The notes under the pieces: generated by a model
What the model was told of the DNA's origin: nothing
Seen by the model: the letters and a program-made list of their open reading frames with translations, nothing else
Databases searched by the model: none
Translations under genes and position numbers: made by a program
Shown here: piece after piece, positions 17,292 through 25,229 of the stretch
Position numbering within the stretch: position 1 is the first letter of the stretch
Layout of the letters: every line of letters starts with the position of its first letter
DNA from: an uncultured Collinsella sp.
Lineage (GTDB): Bacteria; Actinomycetota; Coriobacteriia; Coriobacteriales; Coriobacteriaceae
Assembly: GCA_902492755.1 (NCBI GenBank)
Contig: CABUNB010000028.1
Span: 1-32,190 of the forward strand
DNA: 32,190 nt
Direction of reading: 5' to 3'

Positions 17292-18349
17292 CCGTGGCCG
17301 ACCTTGCTGTCGAGCTCGAGCTTTCCGAGGAGGTTGTGCTCGAGGCATGCGCCCTTTTGCTGGGCTGGGGCTCCATCGCGCCCTGGTATGAGGAAGGGGA
17401 GAAGCCCTCGCCGAGCTACTATCCCACCAAATATCAGACGTTGCCGCGAGACACGGCAGGCTATACCACCTTTGATGGTCGCCATTTCGATCGCGAACAT
17501 GCGACTGCCGAGGGCGATGTGTGGGAGCTGCCGTGCGGCGAGGCCGAGTTCCTTGCGCAAGAGCGCTCGCACACCTATCTTGGCCAAGGCTTTCTCAAGC
17601 GCGCCTTTATGCTGCTCGCGGGCATTATCGTCAATATCTTGACGGGTTTTTTGCTCCTTATGAGCATCTATTCCATTGCGGGTGTCACCGTGCCGATGGA
17701 TACCAACGTGATCGGTCAGGTTGACGAGGGGTCTATTGCCGCCAAGGCGGGTATCGAGGCCGGTGATGCGATCCTTTCGGTTGACGGTGTCTCATGTTCC
17801 ACTTGGATGGATGTCTACGATGCCATCGGCAAGGCCGCCGGTAAGGACGATATCGCTATCGAGTACGAGCGTGACGGCAAGCAGCATTCGACCACGGTTG
17901 CGCTCAAAGAGGACGAGCGCCTAGGTGTGTATGCCTCTACGCAGGTGGTCCGTTTAGACCCCATCACGTCGGCTCGCCTGTCGTTCTCCTATGTCGTGCA
18001 GACAGCGGATGGCGTGATGCGCCTGCTCCAGCCGCAGCATACGATGGAGATTCTCGATCAGTCTTCTTCGATCGTGGGTATTAGCGTTATGTCCTCACAG
18101 GCCGCTGCTGCCGGCCCTGCCACGTTCCTTTCGTTTGCCGCCCTCATTTCGTTCTCGCTTGGCTTTATGAACCTGCTGCCCATCCCACCACTCGATGGCG
18201 GCAAGCTGGTCATCGAGATCATTCAAAAGATTGCGGGCCGCGAGCTGCCGCTCAAAGTGCAGACAATCGTCAGCTATGTCGGCATCGCGCTCTTTGCACT
18301 GCTGTTTGTTTATATGCTTCGTTCCGACATCCTTCGATTTATTCTGTAG
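17258..18349 (+). CDS. RseP-like M50 protease, remaining part with winged-helix-like insertion and PDZ domain
   Basis: This is the continuation of the frameshifted protease. Order: a stretch resembling a winged helix (LAAIYRHGRVTVADLAVELE, then SEEVVLEACALLLGWGSI), about 60 further residues, a membrane segment FMLLAGIIVNILTGFLLLM, a PDZ domain (GQVDEGSIAAKAGIEAGDAI), and C-terminal membrane segments with the zinc ligand motif PPLDGGK. Family members cleave membrane-bound anti-sigma factors or signal-peptide remnants. The insertion sits where E. coli RseP has only a short loop between GGY and the second membrane segment, so it should face the cytoplasm. Restoring one base gives about 449 residues. 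If translated alone, this fragment lacks HExxH and would be inactive. The dxr-rseP-ispG order supports the identity. Confidence 0.85.
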   Translation: MLAAIYRHGRVTVADLAVELELSEEVVLEACALLLGWGSIAPWYEEGEKPSPSYYPTKYQTLPRDTAGYTTFDGRHFDREHATAEGDVWELPCGEAEFLAQERSHTYLGQGFLKRAFMLLAGIIVNILTGFLLLMSIYSIAGVTVPMDTNVIGQVDEGSIAAKAGIEAGDAILSVDGVSCSTWMDVYDAIGKAAGKDDIAIEYERDGKQHSTTVALKEDERLGVYASTQVVRLDPITSARLSFSYVVQTADGVMRLLQPQHTMEILDQSSSIVGISVMSSQAAAAGPATFLSFAALISFSLGFMNLLPIPPLDGGKLVIEIIQKIAGRELPLKVQTIVSYVGIALFALLFVYMLRSDILRFIL

Positions 18350-18362
18350 GGGAGTGTTTGGA

Positions 18363-19445
18363 TTGTCTTTATCCCATCCTTTGCCTCGCGAGTTGACGCG
18401 CCCTGTGCATGTGGGCGGCGTGCAGATCGGTGGTGGCGCTCCGGTCGTGGTTCAGTCTATGACCTGCACCGATACCGCTGATGCCCAGGCAACGCTTGCG
18501 CAAGTGTGCGCGTTGGCGCAGGCTGGCTGCGATATCGTGCGCGTGAGCGTGCCTACCGAGGCCGCGCTTGAGGGTTTCCGCACCATCTGTGCCGAGTCTC
18601 CGGTGCCGATTGTCGCTGATATCCACTTTAACCATAAGCTCGCCATTGGTGCCGTTGAGGCCGGTGCCGCCAAGCTCCGCATCAATCCCGGCAACATTGG
18701 CGATTGGGCCAAGGTCGATGCCGTGATCGATGCCGCGGGCGCTGCTGGGTGCGCGATTCGCATTGGCGTGAACGCGGGCTCGCTCGAGCAGGATATCGCC
18801 GAGCGCGAAGACCTCACGCAGCCCGAGAAGCTCGTGATGTCGAGCGAGCGCTTTGTGCGGCACTTTGAGGACCGCGGCTTTAAGAACATTGTGCTTTCGG
18901 CCAAGGCCCATAGCGTGCAAACGACTCTCGATACCTATCGAGCCCTGTCGCGTGAGATTCCACACGTTCCGCTTCACCTGGGCGTGACGGAGGCGGGGAC
19001 CAAGCTTCAGGGCACCATCAAGAGCTCTGTAGGCTTGGGTATCTTGCTTTCCGAAGGCATCGGCGACACCATGCGTGTGTCGCTCACGGCCGATCCGGTT
19101 GAGGAGCCGCCTGTCGCCTGGGGAATTTTGCAGTCGCTGGGCCTGCGTCGCCGTGGTCCCGAGATTGTCTCGTGCCCCACGTGCGCCCGCTGCCAGGTTA
19201 ACCTCATTCCCATCGCCGAGGAGGTCACCGAGCGGCTTAAGAACTATTCCGCGCCGCTTTCGATTGCCGTCATGGGATGTGCCGTAAATGGCCCCGGTGA
19301 GGCTTCTGATGCTGACTTAGGCGTTGCTTGCGGACGTGGTCAGGCCTTGCTCTTTTCGCATGGCCAGATCATTGGTAAAGTAGCTGAGGACCAAATTGTC
19401 GACTCGCTTATGGCCGAGGTCGACAAGCTTATTGAGGAGAAATAA
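18363..19445 (+). CDS. ispG: 4-hydroxy-3-methylbut-2-en-1-yl diphosphate synthase
   Basis: IspG (GcpE) is the iron-sulfur enzyme that converts MEcPP to HMBPP in the MEP pathway. The 360-residue protein has the start VHVGGVQIGGGAPVVVQSMT, the barrel part with ADIHFNHKLAIGAVEAGAAK and RINPGNIG, and the cluster-binding half with Cys271, Cys274 and Cys306 (SCPTCARC; MGCAVNGPGEASDADLG) and Glu313. The open frame extends upstream into rseP, but TTG 18363 lies eight bases after AGGGGAG and gives the normal N-terminus; GTG 18354 is an alternative. It is followed directly by proS. Confidence 0.95.
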   Translation: MSLSHPLPRELTRPVHVGGVQIGGGAPVVVQSMTCTDTADAQATLAQVCALAQAGCDIVRVSVPTEAALEGFRTICAESPVPIVADIHFNHKLAIGAVEAGAAKLRINPGNIGDWAKVDAVIDAAGAAGCAIRIGVNAGSLEQDIAEREDLTQPEKLVMSSERFVRHFEDRGFKNIVLSAKAHSVQTTLDTYRALSREIPHVPLHLGVTEAGTKLQGTIKSSVGLGILLSEGIGDTMRVSLTADPVEEPPVAWGILQSLGLRRRGPEIVSCPTCARCQVNLIPIAEEVTERLKNYSAPLSIAVMGCAVNGPGEASDADLGVACGRGQALLFSHGQIIGKVAEDQIVDSLMAEVDKLIEEK

Positions 19446-21167
<1,722 letters not shown>

Positions 21168-21197
21168 TCGACGATTTCGCTTGTAGTTCGATATGTG

Positions 21198-21246
21198 GGA
21201 CGGCCCCGCATTTCTCCAGATCGGGGAGATGCGGGGCCGTCCTTTT
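21198..21246 (+). terminator. Terminator after proS
   Basis: A perfect 14-bp stem, GGACGGCCCCGCAT (21198-21211) with ATGCGGGGCCGTCC (21229-21242), is followed by TTTT. Confidence 0.93.
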
Positions 21247-21271
21247 ATCTTGTAGTATTCTTAATATCTAA

Positions 21272-21313
21272 AAGGAAAACCCCACAGCCCATATGAGCTG
21301 CGGGGTTTTCCTT
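21272..21313 (-). terminator. Terminator of the adhE-kinase unit (possibly bidirectional)
   Basis: A 17-bp stem with one mismatch has arms 21272-21288 and 21297-21313 (AAGGAAAACCCC... / ...GGGGTTTTCCTT). Read on the - strand it ends in a T-run, fitting the 3' end of the kinase gene that stops at 21346. It faces the proS terminator, so transcription from both sides converges here. Confidence 0.85.
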
Positions 21314-21345
21314 GTGCCTCCGATGCGAAATAAATCGCTCAGATA

Positions 21346-22110
21346 TTACTGATAATCGACGACGTCGATCCAGTTCTTCAGGAACTCATCGTTCACGTTG
21401 CGCTTACGAGCGAGCTCGGAAGCGGCGACGATGCTCGTCCACTGACGCACGACCTGCATGGGCATGTCGGCGCGGTCGCAGTAGAGCTCCAAGTAGGCCT
21501 CAGCCTGGTCCTTGCTGTTGAGGGCGAAGAGCAGGTAGGTGGTGGCAACGTCGGCAGCAGGGGAGCCCTGGGTGGCGTGTGCCCAGTCGCACACATAGAG
21601 CTGGCCGTCGTCGCCGACGATGACGTTGGAGGGGTTGAAGTCGCCGTGGCAGACCTTGAACTCCTTGGTCATGCCGTCCAGACGCTCCTGAAGGTTGTAG
21701 CGCGTGGTGGCATTGAGCTGATCAAGGCTGTCGATCATGCGGGCGAACTTGTCGCGCTGACGGTTGAGCAGCGGGGAGGTGTAGCCGTGGATCTCGATCT
21801 GGAGGTCGACGAACATCTCGAGATACTCACCAAAGCGCTGGGGCTCGGCAGTCATCTTCTCGGCAAGGGTGGTGCCCGGAACCTTCTCGGTCACGAGCGC
21901 CCAGCCGTTGGCGTTCTCGAGCTGGGAAACCTCGAGAGCCTTGGGGCTGCGGATGCCGCACTCATTGATGCGGGCAAGATTCAAAGCCTCGTTGAACACG
22001 TCGGAGACAGGCTTGGTCTCGTTAAAGACCTTGACGATCTTGTCGCCCAGGTCGTAAACGACCTTGTTGCCACGGCGGACGAGCTCGGTCTTGGAATCGG
22101 GTAGCAGCAT
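21346..22110 (-). CDS. APH/choline-kinase-type small-molecule phosphotransferase
   Basis: The 254-residue protein belongs to the aminoglycoside phosphotransferase/choline kinase fold. The catalytic loop HGDFNPSN lies at residues 155-162 and the metal-binding Asp175 in CDWAHAT follows; the N-lobe has VVYDLGDKIVKVFN with a likely ATP lysine at 24 or 27. No signal peptide or membrane segment is seen. The true substrate is unknown: sugars, choline, ethanolamine and antibiotics are all possible in this superfamily, and nothing here argues for antibiotic resistance. It lies 88 bases downstream of adhE on the same strand with a hairpin between them, and has its own GAAAGGA site, so it may be a weaker second gene of the adhE transcript. 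Confidence 0.85.
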   Translation of the reverse strand: MLLPDSKTELVRRGNKVVYDLGDKIVKVFNETKPVSDVFNEALNLARINECGIRSPKALEVSQLENANGWALVTEKVPGTTLAEKMTAEPQRFGEYLEMFVDLQIEIHGYTSPLLNRQRDKFARMIDSLDQLNATTRYNLQERLDGMTKEFKVCHGDFNPSNVIVGDDGQLYVCDWAHATQGSPAADVATTYLLFALNSKDQAEAYLELYCDRADMPMQVVRQWTSIVAASELARKRNVNDEFLKNWIDVVDYQ

Positions 22111-22142
22111 GGTTGCATCCTTTCAACGATGCGATAGAAGCG

Positions 22143-22181
22143 ACGGCGGGGGTGTGTGAAACACCCGTGCACCCCCGCCGT
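22143..22181. other. Hairpin between adhE and the kinase gene
   Basis: A 12-bp perfect stem, ACGGCGGGGGTG (22143-22154) and CACCCCCGCCGT (22170-22181), lies in the 88-base gap. There is no T-run after it on the - strand, so it looks like an mRNA-stabilising or attenuating hairpin after adhE and not a full terminator. Confidence 0.7.
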
Positions 22182-22198
22182 TAAAAACCGTGCTAAAA

Positions 22199-24847
22199 CT
22201 AGCAGACGGCGTAGCCCTGAGGCTCGCGGCCGTAGTAGGCGTCCAGGTAGAGCTCCTTGATCTCGCTCATGAGCGGGTAGCGCGGGTTGGCGCCGGTGCA
22301 CTGGTCGTTGAATGCCTGCTCGGTCATCTCATCGAGGGTGTCGAGGAAGTACTGCTCGTCAACACCGTAGTCGGCGATGGTCTTCTTGACGCCGATGAAG
22401 TCCTTGAGCTCCTCGAGCTTCGTGATGAAGTTCTCGAAGACCTCCTTGTCGTCCTTGCCCTCGATGCCGCAGTACTTGGCCATCTCGGCGTAGTTGTGCA
22501 GCGCGTTGGGGTAAGGATACTGGGAGAAGGTACCCATCTTGACGGGAGCCTCGGCGGCGTTGTAGCGCATGACGCGGGTCAGGATGACGGCGTTGGCGAG
22601 GCCGTGGGGCAGGTGATGGAAGGCGCCGAGCTTGTGAGCCATGGAGTGGTTGAGGCCCAGGAAGGCGTTGGCGAAGGCCATACCGGCCATGCAAGAGGCG
22701 TTGTGCATCTCCTCGCGGGCATGCGGGTCCTTGGCGCCGTTCGTGAAGCTGGAGGGCAGGTTCTCGAAGACGAGCTTAGCAGCGCGCTCGGAGAGGCCCT
22801 TGGTGTAGTCGGAAGCCATGATGGAGACGTAGGACTCGATGGCGTGGGTCATGACGTCGATGCCGGAGGCAGCGGTCAGGCCGCGCGGGGCGGTCATGCA
22901 GTTGTCGGCGTCGACGATAGCCATGTTGGGGAGCAGCGCGTAGTCGGCGAGCGGCCACTTGATGCCGGTCTCCTTGTCGGTGATGATGGCGAACGGCGTG
23001 CACTCGGAGCCGGTACCCGAAGAGGTCGGGACGGCGACGAAGTAGGCCTTCTTGCCCATCTCGGGGAAAGTGAAGATACGCTTGCGGATGTCCATGAAGT
23101 CCATGGCCATGTCCTCAAACTTGCACTCGGGGTGCTCGTACATCATCCACATGATCTTGCCGGCGTCCATAGCGGAGCCACCGCCGACGGCGATGATCAC
23201 GTCAGGCTCAAAGAGAGCCATCTGCTTGGCGCCGCGACGTGCGCACTGCAGCGACGGATCGGGCTCGACGTCGTAGAAGCAGTCGTGGGCGATGCCCATC
23301 TCGTCGAGCTTGGCCTCGATGGCGCGGGTGTTGCCGTTCTTGAAGAGGAACTGGTCGGTGACGATGAAGGCGCGCTTCTTGCCCATGACGGTACCGAGCT
23401 CGTCGAGGGCGACGGGCGTGGAACCCTTCTTGAAGTAGACCTTCTCGGGAGCGCGGAACCACAGCATGTTCTCACGGCGCTCGGCCACAGTCTTAACGTT
23501 GATCAAGTGCTTCACCCCAACGTTCTCGGAGACGGAGTTGCCGCCCCAGGAGCCGCAGCCCAGGGTCAGAGACGGCTTCATGCCAAAGTTGTACAGGTCA
23601 CCGATGCCGCCGTGCGAGGACGGGGTATTGATGACGATACGGCAGGCCTTCATGACGTGCTCGAACAGGCTGATCTTCTCGGCCTGGGCGGGGTGCACGT
23701 ACAGAGAGGCGGTGTGGCCCGGGCCACCGGCGAGCACCAGGTGCTCGGCCTTGTCGACGGCCTCCTGGAAGTCCTTGGCGTGGTACATGGCCAGGACCGG
23801 GGAGAGCTTCTCGTGGGAGAACTCCTCCTTGGCGGGGTCGGTGGAGGTGACCTCGGCGATCAGGATCTTGGTCTTGGCGGGAACCTCGATGCCTGCGAGC
23901 TCGGCGATCTTGGCGGCAGCCATGCCGGGGATGCGGTGATCGAGGGCGCCGTTCTTGAACATGGCGGCACGCAGGGCCTCCATCTCGGCACCCTGCTTGA
24001 CGAAGTAGCAGCCGCGCTTCTGGAACTCGGCCTTAACCTGGTCATAGATGGTGTCGATGACGGTCACGGACTGCTCGGAAGCGCAGATCATGCCGTTGTC
24101 GAAGGTCTTGGAATGGATGATGGAGTTGACGGCGAGCAGCACGTCGGCGGTGTCGTCGATGATGACCGGGGTGTTACCGGCGCCAACGCCCAGGGCGGGC
24201 TTGCCCGAGGAGTAGGCGGCCTTGACCATGCCCGGGCCACCGGTGGCGAGGATGATGTCGACGTCGCGCATGACCATGTTGGTCAGCTCGATGGAGGGGA
24301 CATCGACCCAGCCGATGATGCCCTCGGGGGCGCCGGCCTTGACGGCGGCGTCAAGCACGAGCTTGGCGGCGGCGATGGTGCACTTGGCGGCTGCCGGGTG
24401 CGGGGAGATGATGATGGCGTTGCGGGTCTTCAGGCTGATCAGCGTCTTGAAGATCGCGGTGGAGGTGGGGTTGGTCGTCGGGATGACGGCGCCCACGATG
24501 CCGATGGGCTCGGCGATCTTGGTGATGCCGTAGGCCTCGTCGCGCTCCAGGACACCACAGGTCTTGGTGTTCTTGTAAGCGTTGTAGATGTACTCTGCGG
24601 CGTAGTGGTTCTTGATGACCTTGTCCTCAAGAACGCCGCGGCCGGTCTCCTCGATGGCCATCTTCGCCAACGGGATACGAGCCTTGTTGGCGGCCATGGC
24701 GGCCTCATAGAAGATCTTGTCGACCTGCTCCTGCGTGTACGTAGCAAAAAGCGCCTGGGCCTCTCGCATCTGAGCGAGCTTAGCCTCAAGCGCCTCTACG
24801 TTGTCCACAATTGCGGGAGTAGTGTTTTCCGGTGACTTTTTCACCAT
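22199..24847 (-). CDS. adhE: Bifunctional acetaldehyde-CoA/alcohol dehydrogenase AdhE
   Basis: AdhE reduces acetyl-CoA to acetaldehyde and on to ethanol, re-oxidising two NADH during fermentation, and typically assembles into spirosome filaments. The 882-residue protein has an N-terminal aldehyde dehydrogenase half (VGAVIPTTNPTSTAIFKTL; nucleophile Cys255 in NGMICASEQS) and a C-terminal iron-type alcohol dehydrogenase half (VGGGSAMDAGKIMW; ASGIDVMTHAIESYVS; iron-binding His in GLNHSMAHKLGAFHHLPHG). The ATG at 24847 is preceded by an AAGGAGA site. The length is close to the E. coli protein, with no truncation. Upstream lie an extended -10 element and a large palindrome that may regulate it. 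A long frame on the opposite strand covers the gene but resembles no family. Confidence 0.98.
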   Translation of the reverse strand: MVKKSPENTTPAIVDNVEALEAKLAQMREAQALFATYTQEQVDKIFYEAAMAANKARIPLAKMAIEETGRGVLEDKVIKNHYAAEYIYNAYKNTKTCGVLERDEAYGITKIAEPIGIVGAVIPTTNPTSTAIFKTLISLKTRNAIIISPHPAAAKCTIAAAKLVLDAAVKAGAPEGIIGWVDVPSIELTNMVMRDVDIILATGGPGMVKAAYSSGKPALGVGAGNTPVIIDDTADVLLAVNSIIHSKTFDNGMICASEQSVTVIDTIYDQVKAEFQKRGCYFVKQGAEMEALRAAMFKNGALDHRIPGMAAAKIAELAGIEVPAKTKILIAEVTSTDPAKEEFSHEKLSPVLAMYHAKDFQEAVDKAEHLVLAGGPGHTASLYVHPAQAEKISLFEHVMKACRIVINTPSSHGGIGDLYNFGMKPSLTLGCGSWGGNSVSENVGVKHLINVKTVAERRENMLWFRAPEKVYFKKGSTPVALDELGTVMGKKRAFIVTDQFLFKNGNTRAIEAKLDEMGIAHDCFYDVEPDPSLQCARRGAKQMALFEPDVIIAVGGGSAMDAGKIMWMMYEHPECKFEDMAMDFMDIRKRIFTFPEMGKKAYFVAVPTSSGTGSECTPFAIITDKETGIKWPLADYALLPNMAIVDADNCMTAPRGLTAASGIDVMTHAIESYVSIMASDYTKGLSERAAKLVFENLPSSFTNGAKDPHAREEMHNASCMAGMAFANAFLGLNHSMAHKLGAFHHLPHGLANAVILTRVMRYNAAEAPVKMGTFSQYPYPNALHNYAEMAKYCGIEGKDDKEVFENFITKLEELKDFIGVKKTIADYGVDEQYFLDTLDEMTEQAFNDQCTGANPRYPLMSEIKELYLDAYYGREPQGYAVC

Positions 24848-24887
24848 TTGTGTCTCCTTGCGATCGGAGATTTACCCTACGTCTTGC

Positions 24888-24893
24888 ATGATA
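24888..24893 (-). promoter_or_regulatory. Probable extended -10 of adhE
   Basis: On the - strand the sequence reads TGCTATCAT, an extended -10 motif (TG-n-TATCAT), about 40 bases before the adhE start. No good -35 box is present at 17 bases, as often seen with extended -10 promoters. A weaker alternative pair (TTGAAG, 17 bases, TACAGG) lies further upstream, overlapping the palindrome. Confidence 0.45.
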
Positions 24894-24940
24894 GCAAGAA
24901 ATTATTCGGCGAACGGTCAGATTCCTGTAAAAGGCACACT

Positions 24941-24968
24941 AAAACGCTTCAATATACTGAAGCGTTTT
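24941..24968. promoter_or_regulatory. 28-bp interrupted palindrome upstream of adhE
   Basis: Arms AAAACGCTTCA (24941-24951) and TGAAGCGTTTT (24958-24968) are perfect reverse complements around a 6-base ATATAC centre. It lies ~50 bases upstream of the probable -10 of adhE. It looks like an operator for a dimeric regulator. It does not match the Rex consensus usual at adhE genes, and it differs from a catabolite-response element by a missing base. A weak bidirectional terminator is an alternative. Confidence 0.6.
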
Positions 24969-24998
24969 AACTAAAACAATCTGCCTACTGCATCGCCT

Positions 24999-25086
24999 CA
25001 CTCATTGGGGACAGACTTACATGAGTGCTTTCACTCATTGGGGACAGACATATATGAGTGATTTCACGCGTGGGGGACAGACATGG
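24999..25086 (+). repeat. Three-unit array of the 33-nt CACTCAT/ATGAGTG repeat
   Basis: Units begin at 24999, 25032 and 25065, an exact 33-base period. Each full unit has the inverted arms CACTCAT and ATGAGTG around a loop TGGGGACAGAC+4, and consecutive units are joined by CTTT or ATTT. The third unit is degenerate (CACGCG) and ends in ACATGGG, followed by TTTGACATTTGC. The same unit and tail flank the transposase gene at 30755. No spacer varies between units, so this is not a CRISPR. Confidence 0.9.
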
Positions 25087-25130
25087 GTTTGACATTTGCG
25101 TAAAGCATTGGGAAGCCCCGGCTAAACAGG

Positions 25131-25174
25131 GGCGGCCCCGCAGTATCACCGATACGTGATGCTGCGGGGCCGCC
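25131..25174. terminator. Terminator hairpin after the ABC permease
   Basis: A 19-bp stem with one wobble has arms 25131-25149 and 25156-25174 (GGCGGCCCCGCAG... / ...CTGCGGGGCCGCC). It lies 55 bases downstream of the permease stop on the - strand. The T content after the stem is modest on both sides. The short gap 25175-25229 holds nothing else recognisable. Confidence 0.7.
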
Positions 25175-25229
25175 TTCTTCGTTGCCTTACGTTCTCCCAA
25201 GGGGCTACGCTCGCGCGTCGGATGGGCGA

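Noticed and set aside
21346..22110. Antibiotic-resistance aminoglycoside kinase
   Set aside because: The fold is shared by many metabolic kinases, and neither the sequence nor the context points to resistance.
22190..24835. 881-residue open frame antisense to adhE
   Set aside because: A shadow of a high-GC gene with low-complexity Gly/Val/Leu/Asp-rich translation and no family resemblance.
24958..24985. Rex binding site upstream of adhE
   Set aside because: The - strand TTGTTTTAGTTAAAAC only loosely resembles the inverted TTGTGAA-type consensus; the second half does not match.
24999..25086. CRISPR-like regular spacing of repeats
   Set aside because: The whole 33-base period is conserved with no variable spacers, and no cas gene is nearby.
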